Shown here: positions 1 to 7,113 of the stretch, in pieces
How positions within the stretch are numbered: the stretch's first letter is position 1
Layout: each line of letters opens with the position of its first letter
DNA from: DATFMH01 sp035267045
GTDB taxonomy: Bacteria > Bacteroidota > Rhodothermia > Balneolales > DATFMH01
Length of the DNA stretch: 9,208 nt
Assembly: GCA_035267045.1 (NCBI GenBank)
Contig: DATFMH010000083.1
Span: 1-9,208 of the forward strand
Direction: 5' to 3'
Position numbers and translations under genes: made by a program
The notes under the pieces: model-generated
Told to the model about the DNA's origin: nothing
Seen by the model: only the letters and a program-made list of their open reading frames with translations
The model's database searches: none

Positions 1-1
1 A

Positions 2-211
2 AAAACAGAAGCTTCAGGAGATCCCTATTTAGGTAATCCGGGTGATCAGAGTTTTGGCACATTACAACAGGGCTACCTTGAACACTCAAATGTGGATATT
101 GTCAGTGAAATGGTGAAACTGATCGAAGCGCAACGAGCTTACGAGACAAATTCTAAAATGGTGCAAACAGCCGAACAAATGATGTCGGTTACTAATGCGA
201 TCAAACGGTAA
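2..211 (+). CDS. flgG: Flagellar distal rod protein FlgG, C-terminal fragment
   Basis: This is the last 69 residues of the distal rod protein; the 5' part lies outside the window. FlgG polymerises in the periplasm to form the distal rod that passes through the P and L rings. Directly visible is the conserved tail of rod/hook proteins: GTLQQGYLEHSNVDIVSEM, then a helix with KLIEAQRAYETNSKMVQTAEQMM. The pattern 'G.L.QGYLE.SNV....EMV.LI..QRAYE.NSK..QTA..M' is close to diagnostic for FlgG and separates it from FlgF and FlgE. No cysteine is present, as is usual for axial flagellar proteins. The stop overlaps the start of flgA by 17 bases, which places it as the upstream member of the same operon. 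Only the missing N-terminus limits confidence. Confidence 0.93.
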   Translation, partial: KTEASGDPYLGNPGDQSFGTLQQGYLEHSNVDIVSEMVKLIEAQRAYETNSKMVQTAEQMMSVTNAIKR

Positions 212-911
212 AATATCAATCCGATTACTAATCCTAATTAGTTTTTTATTGTTGTGTACACGGGTGAATGCACAATCGATGAAAAGCTATATTAAGGATG
301 TGATAGCGAGCCAGCTTCAAAAGGCTTACCCGTCTGATTTATATCATTTTGATGTTTCTGTTAAATGGTTGCCTGAAAACATACGTAAAGTAAAACAGGA
401 TAACATCAATGCAGTAACATTTCGGGGAGTAGGGCTGCCTCGTGATTATGTCACGTACAAATTGGAATACCTGGATAACGGAACATTGAAAAAAAATAAT
501 ATCCAGGTCTATGTTGATGTAGAGCAGAAGCTTCCTGTTGCATTACGCCGCTTGAGTTCCGGCCATACCATAACGTCTGATGATATCGTGGAACACTGGG
601 TTAATATTACTAAGGAAGATGGAATGTTTGTATCTCAACCAGGTAAAATAACCGGTCTTGTTGTAAAGCATATCATAAATAAGGAAAATCCCATTCGCTG
701 GAATGATTTACGTCGTTTACCGGTCATTCATCCGGGCGATGAAGTTACTCTTTTATATTACATGAAAGGTATTCGTATAACACTTAATTGTGTAGCAAGG
801 CAACCGGGGGCTATTGGTGAAAACGTTCGTCTTTACAGCCGTGAAACGGGAAAGATGTACATAGGTAAAGTAAACGGTAAATCACAAGCTATTTGGAAGA
901 AGACATTATGA
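195..911 (+). CDS. flgA: Flagellar P-ring assembly chaperone FlgA
   Basis: FlgA is a periplasmic chaperone that helps FlgI assemble into the P ring around the rod. The 238-residue product starts with a Sec signal peptide: basic residues K6 and R10, a hydrophobic core at about 11-20, and a VNA|QS cleavage site after residue 26. A variable N-terminal domain follows. Residues about 112-175 form a SAF-type domain (LPVALRRLSSGHTITSDDIV, later the RWNDLRRLPVI stretch). Residues 176-236 form the conserved C-terminal beta domain (HPGDEVTLLYY, ITLNCVARQPGAIGENVRLY). Length and domain order are normal for the family. The start at 195 lies 17 bases inside flgG and has no clear Shine-Dalgarno sequence. 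It is chosen because it gives a complete signal peptide, and translation is probably coupled to flgG. The stop shares an ATGA with flgH. Confidence 0.92.
   Translation: MRSNGKISIRLLILISFLLLCTRVNAQSMKSYIKDVIASQLQKAYPSDLYHFDVSVKWLPENIRKVKQDNINAVTFRGVGLPRDYVTYKLEYLDNGTLKKNNIQVYVDVEQKLPVALRRLSSGHTITSDDIVEHWVNITKEDGMFVSQPGKITGLVVKHIINKENPIRWNDLRRLPVIHPGDEVTLLYYMKGIRITLNCVARQPGAIGENVRLYSRETGKMYIGKVNGKSQAIWKKTL
895..902 (+). promoter_or_regulatory. Ribosome binding site deciding the flgH start
   Basis: The purine-rich stretch GGAAGAAG sits 5 bases before the ATG at 908. It supports that ATG over the in-frame TTG at 893, which would overlap the motif itself and add five residues (two of them acidic before an isoleucine) in front of the signal peptide. 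The chosen ATG forms an ATGA overlap with the flgA stop. Confidence 0.65.
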
Positions 912-1510
912 GAGTTGCCGGAACAGTTTTTATTCTATTAATTATGGGCTGTGTTCAGTCGTTGAAGGCACAGCAATCACTTTACAGGGATCTTAAAGCG
1001 CATCGTGTAGGCGATGTTATAACCGTTGTATTAGAGGAAAATATATCCGGTTCTTCAACGACCGATTCCAATACAAAATCGAACACCGATGGATCCGGTT
1101 CCGTTTCGGCAAAAGGGAATTTTATTCCTTTTGAACCGGAGTTCGGCTCAGATGCCAAATTTGATTACAACTCTAATGAAAATATCACGGCCGATCAAAG
1201 TCAGTTACTTCATGGGAATATGAGTGTCCGTATTGAGAAAGTTTCGGATAACGGGGATCTGATAGTCAGTGGCAACAGGATGACAGAAATCAATGGGGAG
1301 GTATACAAAATTTCTCTCAAAGGAATCGTCCGTCAAAATGATATTGATAGTGATAATCGTGTGCCATCATACAAAGTGGCCGATGCCGAAATAGTTTACC
1401 GTAAAAAAGAGGGGTTGAGGAAGGGAATTCATCGTCCGGGCACCTTTCGCAAATTATTATTCGGAATTCTCGGAATTGCAGCAGGAGTAGCCATATATAT
1501 GCATAAATGA
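908..1510 (+). CDS. flgH: Flagellar L-ring protein FlgH
   Basis: FlgH forms the L ring, the outer-membrane bushing of the basal body. The 200-residue product has an export signal (residues 1-21). Conserved blocks follow: SLYRDLKAHRVGDVITVVLEENISGSS near the N-terminus, then VRIEKVSDNGDLIVSGNRMTEINGEVYKI, LKGIVRQNDIDSDNRVPS and VADAEIVYRKKEG. All are typical of FlgH. Two things are odd. Most FlgH proteins are lipoproteins; here the only candidate is Cys15 in LLIMGC, with methionine at the -2 position, while a clean signal peptidase I site (LKA|QQ) lies at 21/22 and matches those of FlgA and FlgI. Second, the protein ends in a hydrophobic run at about 183-198, flanked by R181-K182 and H199-K200, which looks like a membrane segment. 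Start and stop each share an ATGA with the neighbours, so translation is probably coupled. Confidence 0.92.
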   Translation: MRVAGTVFILLIMGCVQSLKAQQSLYRDLKAHRVGDVITVVLEENISGSSTTDSNTKSNTDGSGSVSAKGNFIPFEPEFGSDAKFDYNSNENITADQSQLLHGNMSVRIEKVSDNGDLIVSGNRMTEINGEVYKISLKGIVRQNDIDSDNRVPSYKVADAEIVYRKKEGLRKGIHRPGTFRKLLFGILGIAAGVAIYMHK

Positions 1511-2646
1511 ATCGGTTAATGGTAAAAAAAACAATCCTCAACATATTAATAATTATAGGGCTCTGTTCCGTTTTACATACTGTTAAAGCACAGACCCGAT
1601 TGAGCGATCTTGTTCAGATACAAAACGCTCCCGGTAAAAAGCTGATTGGTTACGGCTTAGTTACGGGATTGGACAGAACGGGCGACCGGTCTATGGGGAG
1701 GAATGGCGCAGTGTTTACCGTTCAATCCATAGCAAATATGCTTAAGAATTTCGGTATAAATATTGATCCCCAGCAATTACGAACCCGGAATGTGGCCGCT
1801 GTCATGGTTACCGCAGATATCACCTCATTCAATGTTCCCGGCAGTCAATTGGATGTGACAGTGTCTTCATTAGGAGATGCGCGCAGCCTGCAGGGCGGCG
1901 TATTACTTCAAACGCCGCTTATAAATCCGGGTACAAAAAAAGTTTATGCATATGCGCAGGGTTCTTTGCTTAGTGGCGGTGTATCGGCTGAAATACCCGG
2001 GGCAAGAATCAGCAGGAATCAATCATTAACAGCTACTATTCCGGATGGGGCAAATGTCATATACAATACAAATTATAAACCGGATCCCAATAAGCCGCTG
2101 GGACTCGTATTACGGAAGCCGAATTTTACTAATGCCAGGAAAATAAGTGAAATAATAAACAAGACCTTTAAGCAGGATTTGGCTCATGTGTCGAGTGCCG
2201 GTTTGGTTGCTATAAATTGGCCGAAAAAAGGTCAATCGGTAAACGATATGAATGTTTTCACGAGCCAGGTACTCGATTTAAAGGTAGATACGGATGTGCC
2301 TGCCAAGGTTGTTATTAATGAACGTACCGGGACCGTCGTTGCTGGTGGTAATGTTTTAATTGGTCAGGTAATGATATCACATGGTAATGTACAAATTGAG
2401 ACACAGTCTACCCCTTACGTATCACAACCGGCCCCATTTAGTAATGGTAATACGGTTCAGGGTAGTGTTCCACAAGTAGGTATTCAGGAAGAGATGGCCC
2501 GTAATTTTGTAATTAAGTCTAATACCAAAGTAACAGATCTGGCACAAATGCTGACTAATCTTGGTCTTTCTTCGAGAGATATTATTGCCATATTTCAGGC
2601 AATTAATAAAGCCGGGGCCCTGAAAGGTAAACTCGTAATTATGTAG
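1507..2646 (+). CDS. flgI: Flagellar P-ring protein FlgI
   Basis: FlgI is exported by Sec and forms the periplasmic P ring at the peptidoglycan layer, helped by FlgA. The product is 379 residues: a 28-residue signal peptide ending TVKA|QT, then the family sequence. Recognisable blocks are RLSDLVQIQNAPGKKLIGYGLVTGLDRTGD, NVAAVMVTADI, PGSQLDVTVSSLGDARSLQGG, PLGLVLRKPNF, PAKVVINERTGTVVAGG and the C-terminal GLSSRDIIAIFQAINKAGALKGKLVI. The mature protein has no cysteine, so it lacks the disulfide described for the enteric FlgI. The first ATG (1507) shares ATGA with the flgH stop; an AGGAG at 1483-1487 is too far away (19 bases) to be a good ribosome site. An alternative ATG at 1519 would still leave a working signal peptide, so the exact start is uncertain by four residues. 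Confidence 0.95.
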   Translation: MNRLMVKKTILNILIIIGLCSVLHTVKAQTRLSDLVQIQNAPGKKLIGYGLVTGLDRTGDRSMGRNGAVFTVQSIANMLKNFGINIDPQQLRTRNVAAVMVTADITSFNVPGSQLDVTVSSLGDARSLQGGVLLQTPLINPGTKKVYAYAQGSLLSGGVSAEIPGARISRNQSLTATIPDGANVIYNTNYKPDPNKPLGLVLRKPNFTNARKISEIINKTFKQDLAHVSSAGLVAINWPKKGQSVNDMNVFTSQVLDLKVDTDVPAKVVINERTGTVVAGGNVLIGQVMISHGNVQIETQSTPYVSQPAPFSNGNTVQGSVPQVGIQEEMARNFVIKSNTKVTDLAQMLTNLGLSSRDIIAIFQAINKAGALKGKLVIM

Positions 2647-2653
2647 GTATTAT

Positions 2654-2974
2654 ATGAAAATTGAATTAAACAATAAAAAATACATCCCTCTGAAGGGGAA
2701 GTCTCCGGATAAAAATGATACAAAAGAAGAGAAGGCCGCCACACAATTTGAAATGGTGTTTGCCCGGCAACTTGTAAATCAAATGACTAAAGGTATGTTC
2801 AAAATGGGCGATAATAAAGGTGTTATGGGGCGTTCAAATAGCCTGTACCGTTCCTATGTTACAGACACGCTTGCAACGGAATTGGCAAAAAATCATAAAC
2901 TGGGTATAGCAGATATGTTGATTAAATATTGGAATAAAACGAATAATAACGCCACAAAACCAGAGGATTCCTGA
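2654..2974 (+). CDS. flgJ: Rod-capping/rod-binding protein, single-domain FlgJ
   Basis: This 106-residue protein matches the N-terminal rod-binding domain of FlgJ, which caps the growing rod. Visible family signature: AATQFEMVFARQLVNQMTK, then GVMGRSNSLYRSYVTDTLATELAKNHKLGIADML. This is the 'FE..f...ll..M..........g......y....d..la..la...g.Gia..l' pattern. The C-terminal peptidoglycan hydrolase domain of the enteric and Pseudomonas FlgJ is absent, and no hydrolase gene lies nearby in the window. Single-domain FlgJ is common outside Beta- and Gammaproteobacteria, so this is not a truncation: the reading frame ends cleanly and flgN begins at once (TGATG overlap at 2972-2976). A muramidase acting in rod assembly would have to be encoded elsewhere. 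A weak TAGG precedes the start. Confidence 0.85.
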   Translation: MKIELNNKKYIPLKGKSPDKNDTKEEKAATQFEMVFARQLVNQMTKGMFKMGDNKGVMGRSNSLYRSYVTDTLATELAKNHKLGIADMLIKYWNKTNNNATKPEDS

Positions 2975-3489
2975 TGGAACAAGCAGTAGAAACAAATGAT
3001 TTATCATTGCTGTTGCATAGTGTAGAAAATCTAATCATAGGATATGATCAGGCGGATGAATTATTACAGTCCCAGATCCATGCTGTTATAGCAAACGATT
3101 TTGAGAAGTTGAATGATTTGATCTCCAGGCAGATTGATCATTATGAAGAGCTATCCGGTCTTGAATCATCATTCCGTGAACAACTTTCAAGTGCTTATCA
3201 AAAGGTTAATCCGGATAATTCAAAACCAAAATTAGCCAAACTCCTACAGTTATATACCGGAAGCACCGGCCGGCTAAACGCTTTAAGGGATGATTTGCTT
3301 CGAAAAGTAAATCATGTCAGAATCCTTAGCCTACAATTACTCGATTTGCTCAAATATGCACAGGATCTAAATGTAAATACATTACGTGCTGTTATGGCTA
3401 CAACCGAGCAACATGGAGTACATTATAATCAGTCTGGTAAGACAGACGGAAGAAGTATATCTAATTTTTCCATTGATCAAAAAGGATAA
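2974..3489 (+). CDS. flgN: FlgN-type export chaperone for hook-associated proteins
   Basis: FlgN is a cytoplasmic chaperone that binds FlgK and FlgL and hands them to the flagellar type III export gate. The 171-residue product is acidic to neutral and nearly all helical. It has no signal peptide and contains long heptad-like stretches (residues about 5-70 and 95-145, including LIIGYDQADELLQSQIHAVIANDFEKLNDLISRQ in the first half). Sequence conservation in this family is low, so the assignment relies on the length, the helical pattern with a FlgN-like 'L..ll..q...l..Ai..nd.e.L..l...q' beginning, and the position directly before flgK and flgL. A good AGAGG at 2962-2966 lies 7 bases before the ATG, and the start overlaps the flgJ stop by one base. 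The last 25 residues are polar and probably disordered, consistent with the client-binding tail of other FlgN proteins. Confidence 0.75.
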   Translation: MEQAVETNDLSLLLHSVENLIIGYDQADELLQSQIHAVIANDFEKLNDLISRQIDHYEELSGLESSFREQLSSAYQKVNPDNSKPKLAKLLQLYTGSTGRLNALRDDLLRKVNHVRILSLQLLDLLKYAQDLNVNTLRAVMATTEQHGVHYNQSGKTDGRSISNFSIDQKG

Positions 3490-3494
3490 TCCCG

Positions 3495-4850
3495 ATGAAG
3501 GATCTTTTTGAAATAGCTCGCAGTGGCTTGATAGCTTCACAAAAAAATTCTACAGTTACTGCAAATAATATTGCCAATGCAGATACTCCGGGTTATAGTC
3601 GTCAAAGAGTGAATCTGCAGCCGGTTGATTACAATATCAACGGGTCTTCTATGGGATTAGGAGTTAAAGCAGGAGATGTTGTTCGTGTGCGAGATGGATT
3701 GATTGATAAACAAATTCAGCTGAAAAATCAGGAATTGGGCGGTCTTAATGCTAATTCCAGAATTTATGGACAATTGGAATCACTTTTCATTACAAAATCG
3801 GGTGGTGACCTTGACAAAAATATAAGTGATTTTTTCAATTCATTTTCAGACCTCGCAAATAATCCTCAAGACATAAATTTGCGAAATGTTATTCTTTCCA
3901 ATTCACAAACGCTTGTAAATAAATTCCACAGTTTAAGCAATGGGTTAAATCAAATAAAAGATGAGACTCAAAAAGATACCGGAAATATCATTAATAAAAT
4001 CAATTCCCTGTTAAAGGATATTGCGGAGACTAATATATCAATAGCCCACAGTCACGCTGTCGGTAAAAGTGATAATACAAGTAAAGATTTACAGACACAG
4101 AAATTAAATGATCTGTCAAAGCTGATCGATTTCAATACCACTACGGATAATAACGGTGCTCTCGAAATCAGGATAGGCGGACTTCTTGTTTTGAGTGGCT
4201 CTCATGCATCGAGTATTAAACCTGAGATTACAGATCCCGGGAGTAAAATGAATTTACGCCTCGATAACGGCAAACTTTTAAATGTTCAGAAGGGTCAGCT
4301 TGCTTCAGAAGTTAAAATGATAAACAACGTTATTCCGGATCTTCAGACGAAATTGGATAATCTTGCATCGAATATCGTTCAGAATGTAAATCAAGTGCAT
4401 ACTTCGGGTTATGGATTAAATGATAGCGTACAGCGTAATTTCTTTGATCCTTCCAAAACGACAGCGGCAACTATTCAAATTAATCAGGATATACAAACAC
4501 ATCCTGGAGATATTGCCGCTTCTTCGGTAGCAGGTGAAGCCGGAAATAACCAAAATGCTCTTGGATTGGTCAATTTGAGAGATAAAAATGTGATGAATGG
4601 GAAGACCTTTTTCCAAAATGCTCTTGGATTGATAAGTGAGCCTGGTATTACTCTGAGTTCCATTAAATCTGAAATTCAGACCAAACAGTCTGCCCAGCAA
4701 ATGCTACAAAATCAACAGGATAGTGTTTCGGGTGTCAATTTGGATGAGGAATTGAGTAAACTTATCAAGTTTCAAAATGCTTATCAGGCTTCGGCGAAGG
4801 TTATGGTTGCCGGTAAACAAATGTACGACACACTGTTAAATATGATTTAA
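3495..4850 (+). CDS. flgK: Flagellar hook-associated protein 1 FlgK
   Basis: FlgK is the first hook-filament junction protein, exported through the flagellum and placed at the hook tip. The 451-residue product has both halves of the D0/D1 coiled coil. The N-terminus is LFEIARSGLIASQKNSTVTANNIANADTPGYSRQRVNLQP (rod/hook family signature ANNIAN..TPGYSRQ). The C-terminus is SGVNLDEELSKLIKFQNAYQASAKVMVAGKQMYDTLLNMI. It has no cysteine and no cleaved signal, as expected for an axial protein. It is shorter than the enteric FlgK (about 550), mainly in the variable middle domain. AAGGA at 3482-3486 lies 8 bases before the ATG and the gap to flgN is only 5 bases. A perfect 19-base direct repeat within the gene (4550-4568 and 4613-4631) encodes QNALGL twice, 21 codons apart. 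Confidence 0.95.
   Translation: MKDLFEIARSGLIASQKNSTVTANNIANADTPGYSRQRVNLQPVDYNINGSSMGLGVKAGDVVRVRDGLIDKQIQLKNQELGGLNANSRIYGQLESLFITKSGGDLDKNISDFFNSFSDLANNPQDINLRNVILSNSQTLVNKFHSLSNGLNQIKDETQKDTGNIINKINSLLKDIAETNISIAHSHAVGKSDNTSKDLQTQKLNDLSKLIDFNTTTDNNGALEIRIGGLLVLSGSHASSIKPEITDPGSKMNLRLDNGKLLNVQKGQLASEVKMINNVIPDLQTKLDNLASNIVQNVNQVHTSGYGLNDSVQRNFFDPSKTTAATIQINQDIQTHPGDIAASSVAGEAGNNQNALGLVNLRDKNVMNGKTFFQNALGLISEPGITLSSIKSEIQTKQSAQQMLQNQQDSVSGVNLDEELSKLIKFQNAYQASAKVMVAGKQMYDTLLNMI
4550..4631 (+). repeat. In-frame 19-base direct repeat inside flgK
   Basis: The 19-mer CCAAAATGCTCTTGGATTG occurs at 4550-4568 and again, identically, at 4613-4631. The offset is 63 bases (21 codons), so both copies are read in the same frame and encode QNALGL at residues 353-358 and 374-379. 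The sequence between and around them is not duplicated. Confidence 0.95.
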
Positions 4851-4854
4851 AACA

Positions 4855-5748
4855 ATGAGAATTACACAAAATACACTGTTCAGTAATCTGATTAACGATT
4901 TGAACAGGAACCGGACTGAAGTCGCCAAATTACAGGATGACGTGTCTAGCGGTAAAAGTGTGAATAAAGCGTCAGACGATAGTCGTGCCTTTACTTCCGG
5001 ACGAATGATTCAAAACTCTTTGGATCGAATGGCGCAGTATCAGAAAAATATCCAAAGTGGCTTGCAGCAAGCCAATACTACAGAAAACTCACTTAATGGA
5101 ATTATCGATCAATTAATAAAATTAAAATCTGTAGCTGTAAAAGGGGCTAATGATTCATTAGATGCAACAGATCGTAGTAATCTTGCCAATGAGGTGGCCA
5201 GCATCAGAAAAACAATTATAGACCAGGCCAATGCCAAGTCGAATGATAAATATTTATTTGGTGGGACTAATATCGTTCAGCCACCGTTTTATGAAAATTC
5301 CGGTGCAACCGGTGGAGTGGCGGACCGTAGTAATACGTCAGAACTTACTACACAAATATCTGATGCGGTAAATGTCAGTTACAGTGTTACTGGCAAGGAA
5401 TTGCGTAATACGTCTGCAGGTGATCTTTTTAGTGTTGTTAAAAAAGTTGAGGATGCCCTTAAAAACAATGATGCTCAGGCATTAAATAACAGCCTGAGTG
5501 ATATAGAAAAAGTAACTAATCATGTTACAACATTATCTGCAAAAATCGGTGACACTATCAACAGAATGAACTTTACCTCAACACAATTTGATAATAGTAA
5601 GATAAATCAAAAAAGTGATTTGAGTAATCTTGTTGATACGGATTATGCCAAGGCAATGTCCCAGATTCAACAATATCAAATAGCCTATCAGGCCGCGCTG
5701 GTTACGCATTCAAAAATCACATCAATGACATTGGCAAACTACCTTTAA
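4855..5748 (+). CDS. flgL: Flagellar hook-associated protein 3 FlgL
   Basis: FlgL is the second hook-filament junction protein, which joins FlgK to flagellin. The 297 residues show the flagellin-like D0/D1 ends. The N-terminus is MRITQNTLFSNLINDLNRNRTEVAKLQDDVSSGKSVNKASDDSRAF. A second conserved block is YLFGGTNIVQPPF, typical of FlgL. The C-terminal helix is LVDTDYAKAMSQIQQYQIAYQAALVTHSKITSMTLANYL. The length fits FlgL (about 300) better than a flagellin, and the position right after flgK agrees. There is no cysteine. Only four bases separate it from flgK and no Shine-Dalgarno sequence is visible, so its translation probably depends on ribosomes finishing flgK. It ends the tightly packed part of the operon. 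Confidence 0.93.
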   Translation: MRITQNTLFSNLINDLNRNRTEVAKLQDDVSSGKSVNKASDDSRAFTSGRMIQNSLDRMAQYQKNIQSGLQQANTTENSLNGIIDQLIKLKSVAVKGANDSLDATDRSNLANEVASIRKTIIDQANAKSNDKYLFGGTNIVQPPFYENSGATGGVADRSNTSELTTQISDAVNVSYSVTGKELRNTSAGDLFSVVKKVEDALKNNDAQALNNSLSDIEKVTNHVTTLSAKIGDTINRMNFTSTQFDNSKINQKSDLSNLVDTDYAKAMSQIQQYQIAYQAALVTHSKITSMTLANYL

Positions 5749-5780
5749 AGAGCTTGTATAAGCCAATTCTTATGTATCCT

Positions 5781-5786
5781 AAAGGG
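5781..5786 (+). promoter_or_regulatory. Ribosome binding site of the glycosyltransferase-like TPR gene
   Basis: AAAGGG lies 8 bases before the ATG at 5795 and supports that start. The 46-base gap after flgL shows no convincing terminator or promoter, so the gene is probably read from the flagellar operon message but translated independently. Confidence 0.55.
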
Positions 5787-5794
5787 TTTTATTT

Positions 5795-7105
5795 ATGGCA
5801 ATAAAAAAAGATATCACAGTACTTAAATTTGTATATGATGAAACGGATTTCAATATATTAAATGAGTTGAAAGAAAATTTTGAATCAGTTATTGCGATAT
5901 ATCCGGAGAATAAAAAATTAAGTACAGAAAAATCAGGTTCGGCTATTTCATATCTGTCTGAACTCGGTCGTGTTAACGCCATAAATAAAGCTTTAAAGAT
6001 AATTAATACCCCCTGGATATTGTATCTGAATGAAGGGGAAGCCATTGATTCGTTCAAATTGATTCCTGAAAATGGTAACGTATATGCAGCTTCAATTAAA
6101 TATCATAACACTGAAAAGCCCCCGTTTTATAAGTATGAAATAAGATTATTTCCGGTTCATGAAGAGATTCTGTTAAATGGTTTTGATTTACCGGATATTT
6201 ACGAATTATTTCAAAAGAATAATTGGAAATTATCCGAACAGGTCTTTGAGATACAAAAGACGGTAAATCACGAATTACTTCAGGAGATTAATCCTGATAA
6301 GGAGATTGAGCAGTTCCCTGTTTCGAGTAGAGCCCGCCTAATAAAAGCGATTGAGCTTATATCAAACCAGGATACAAAAAAAGCAATAGGTTATTTTAGG
6401 CAGGCCCTTCAAAAGAAAAACATGTTTAAATATGATTATACGGCAACTCTGAATGGCTTATCCGATGCTTTAGTTGAACAAAATCAATGGGAAGAAGCAA
6501 AGACACATGTGGAAATATCCTTGCTTGAAGAATCCCGGCAGCGTATGCCATACCTTGTTTTGTATAAGATCGCTCAATTAAAGAGAAACTGGAAAGACGC
6601 GGTTTCTAATCTTGAAAAGTATCTCGAATATCATGATCAAATAACGAAAACAAATTATGATGTTTATCTAAAAAAAGATGAATGTCATTATCTAATTGCT
6701 GACGCGGCTTTTAGAGATGGAGATTACCAACAGGCATTAAAACATTATGAACAATATTACATCTTAAATGATGGCAATATAGATCGTGAGATACTTAAGA
6801 AACTTTTTATCTATTCGATAGAGTTATCCGACTATGATCATTCTGTTCAGTACTTCATGGATATGTTTGGCGCATATATCCCGGATCTGTTATCAGATGA
6901 AAATTACAAACTTATGCAGGAAGCGTTATCTCTTTTTATAAAAAAAGGGTGGATAGAGTTACCCTGTGATATTTACGAACAGTTATATGAGCAAAATCCT
7001 GATGACGAAAAAATACTTCATCACTGGGTAGCAGCATTGATCAAAGCAAAAAAAGTTAAAAAAGCTCAGCGACTTTTAGCGATAGCCAGGAAAAAAGTCA
7101 GTTAG
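5795..7105 (+). CDS. Glycosyltransferase-2-like TPR protein with altered catalytic motif
   Basis: No gene name is recognised. The 436-residue, apparently cytoplasmic protein has two parts. Residues about 6-165 resemble a family-2 glycosyltransferase of the kind followed by TPRs. GRVNAINKALKIINTPWILYLNEGEAI (59-85) corresponds to the usual 'aRN..l..a.gdWiL.lDADE.i'. The stretch with YKYEIRLFP, later LNG (about 113-129), corresponds to 'r..RlF......f.G.vHe'. The metal-binding Asp-x-Asp is replaced by N79-E80-G81-E82, and the N-terminal strand loses the common KNE, so activity is doubtful. Residues about 179-430 are helical TPR-like repeats, clearest at 296-325 (HYLIADAAFRDGDYQQALKHYEQYY) and 185-208. 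It follows flgL in the same direction and is convergent with the sigma-54 regulator, 8 bases away. Flagellin or hook-protein glycosylation, or a binding role in assembly, are possible; both are inference from position. Confidence 0.7.
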   Translation: MAIKKDITVLKFVYDETDFNILNELKENFESVIAIYPENKKLSTEKSGSAISYLSELGRVNAINKALKIINTPWILYLNEGEAIDSFKLIPENGNVYAASIKYHNTEKPPFYKYEIRLFPVHEEILLNGFDLPDIYELFQKNNWKLSEQVFEIQKTVNHELLQEINPDKEIEQFPVSSRARLIKAIELISNQDTKKAIGYFRQALQKKNMFKYDYTATLNGLSDALVEQNQWEEAKTHVEISLLEESRQRMPYLVLYKIAQLKRNWKDAVSNLEKYLEYHDQITKTNYDVYLKKDECHYLIADAAFRDGDYQQALKHYEQYYILNDGNIDREILKKLFIYSIELSDYDHSVQYFMDMFGAYIPDLLSDENYKLMQEALSLFIKKGWIELPCDIYEQLYEQNPDDEKILHHWVAALIKAKKVKKAQRLLAIARKKVS

Positions 7106-7113
7106 AAAATATT

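Noticed and set aside
55..70. TTGGCAC inside flgG as a -24 element
   Set aside because: The -12 half reads AACAG instead of TTGC, and it lies within conserved codons.
1317..1544. Open frame of 75 codons on the - strand
   Set aside because: It lies antisense over the conserved 3' end of flgH and the start of flgI, has no ribosome site and no recognisable protein features.
2654..2974. flgJ as a truncated or broken gene
   Set aside because: The single-domain form is normal in many phyla, the reading frame is intact, and it joins flgN through a TGATG overlap with its own ribosome site.
4416..4700. Open frame of 94 codons on the - strand
   Set aside because: It is fully inside flgK on the opposite strand, and its translation shows no domain or signal; it is a chance frame.
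5732..5750. Possible sigma-54 site starting TTGGCAAACTACC near the flgL end
   Set aside because: The -24 half is partial and there is no GC dinucleotide at the -12 position.
5746..5769. Sigma-28-like promoter (TAAAGAGC ... GCCAATTC) after flgL
   Set aside because: The spacer is 8 rather than about 11 bases and the -10 half matches only its GCC; it also overlaps the flgL stop.
5779..6057. Open frame of 92 codons on the - strand
   Set aside because: It overlaps the N-terminal domain of the glycosyltransferase-like gene, whose own frame is better supported by its ribosome site and domain similarity.
7071..7099. Inverted repeat GACTTTT/AAAAGTC as a terminator at the operon end
   Set aside because: The 15-base loop, weak stem and lack of a following T-run do not fit an intrinsic terminator; it lies inside the coding end of the TPR gene.
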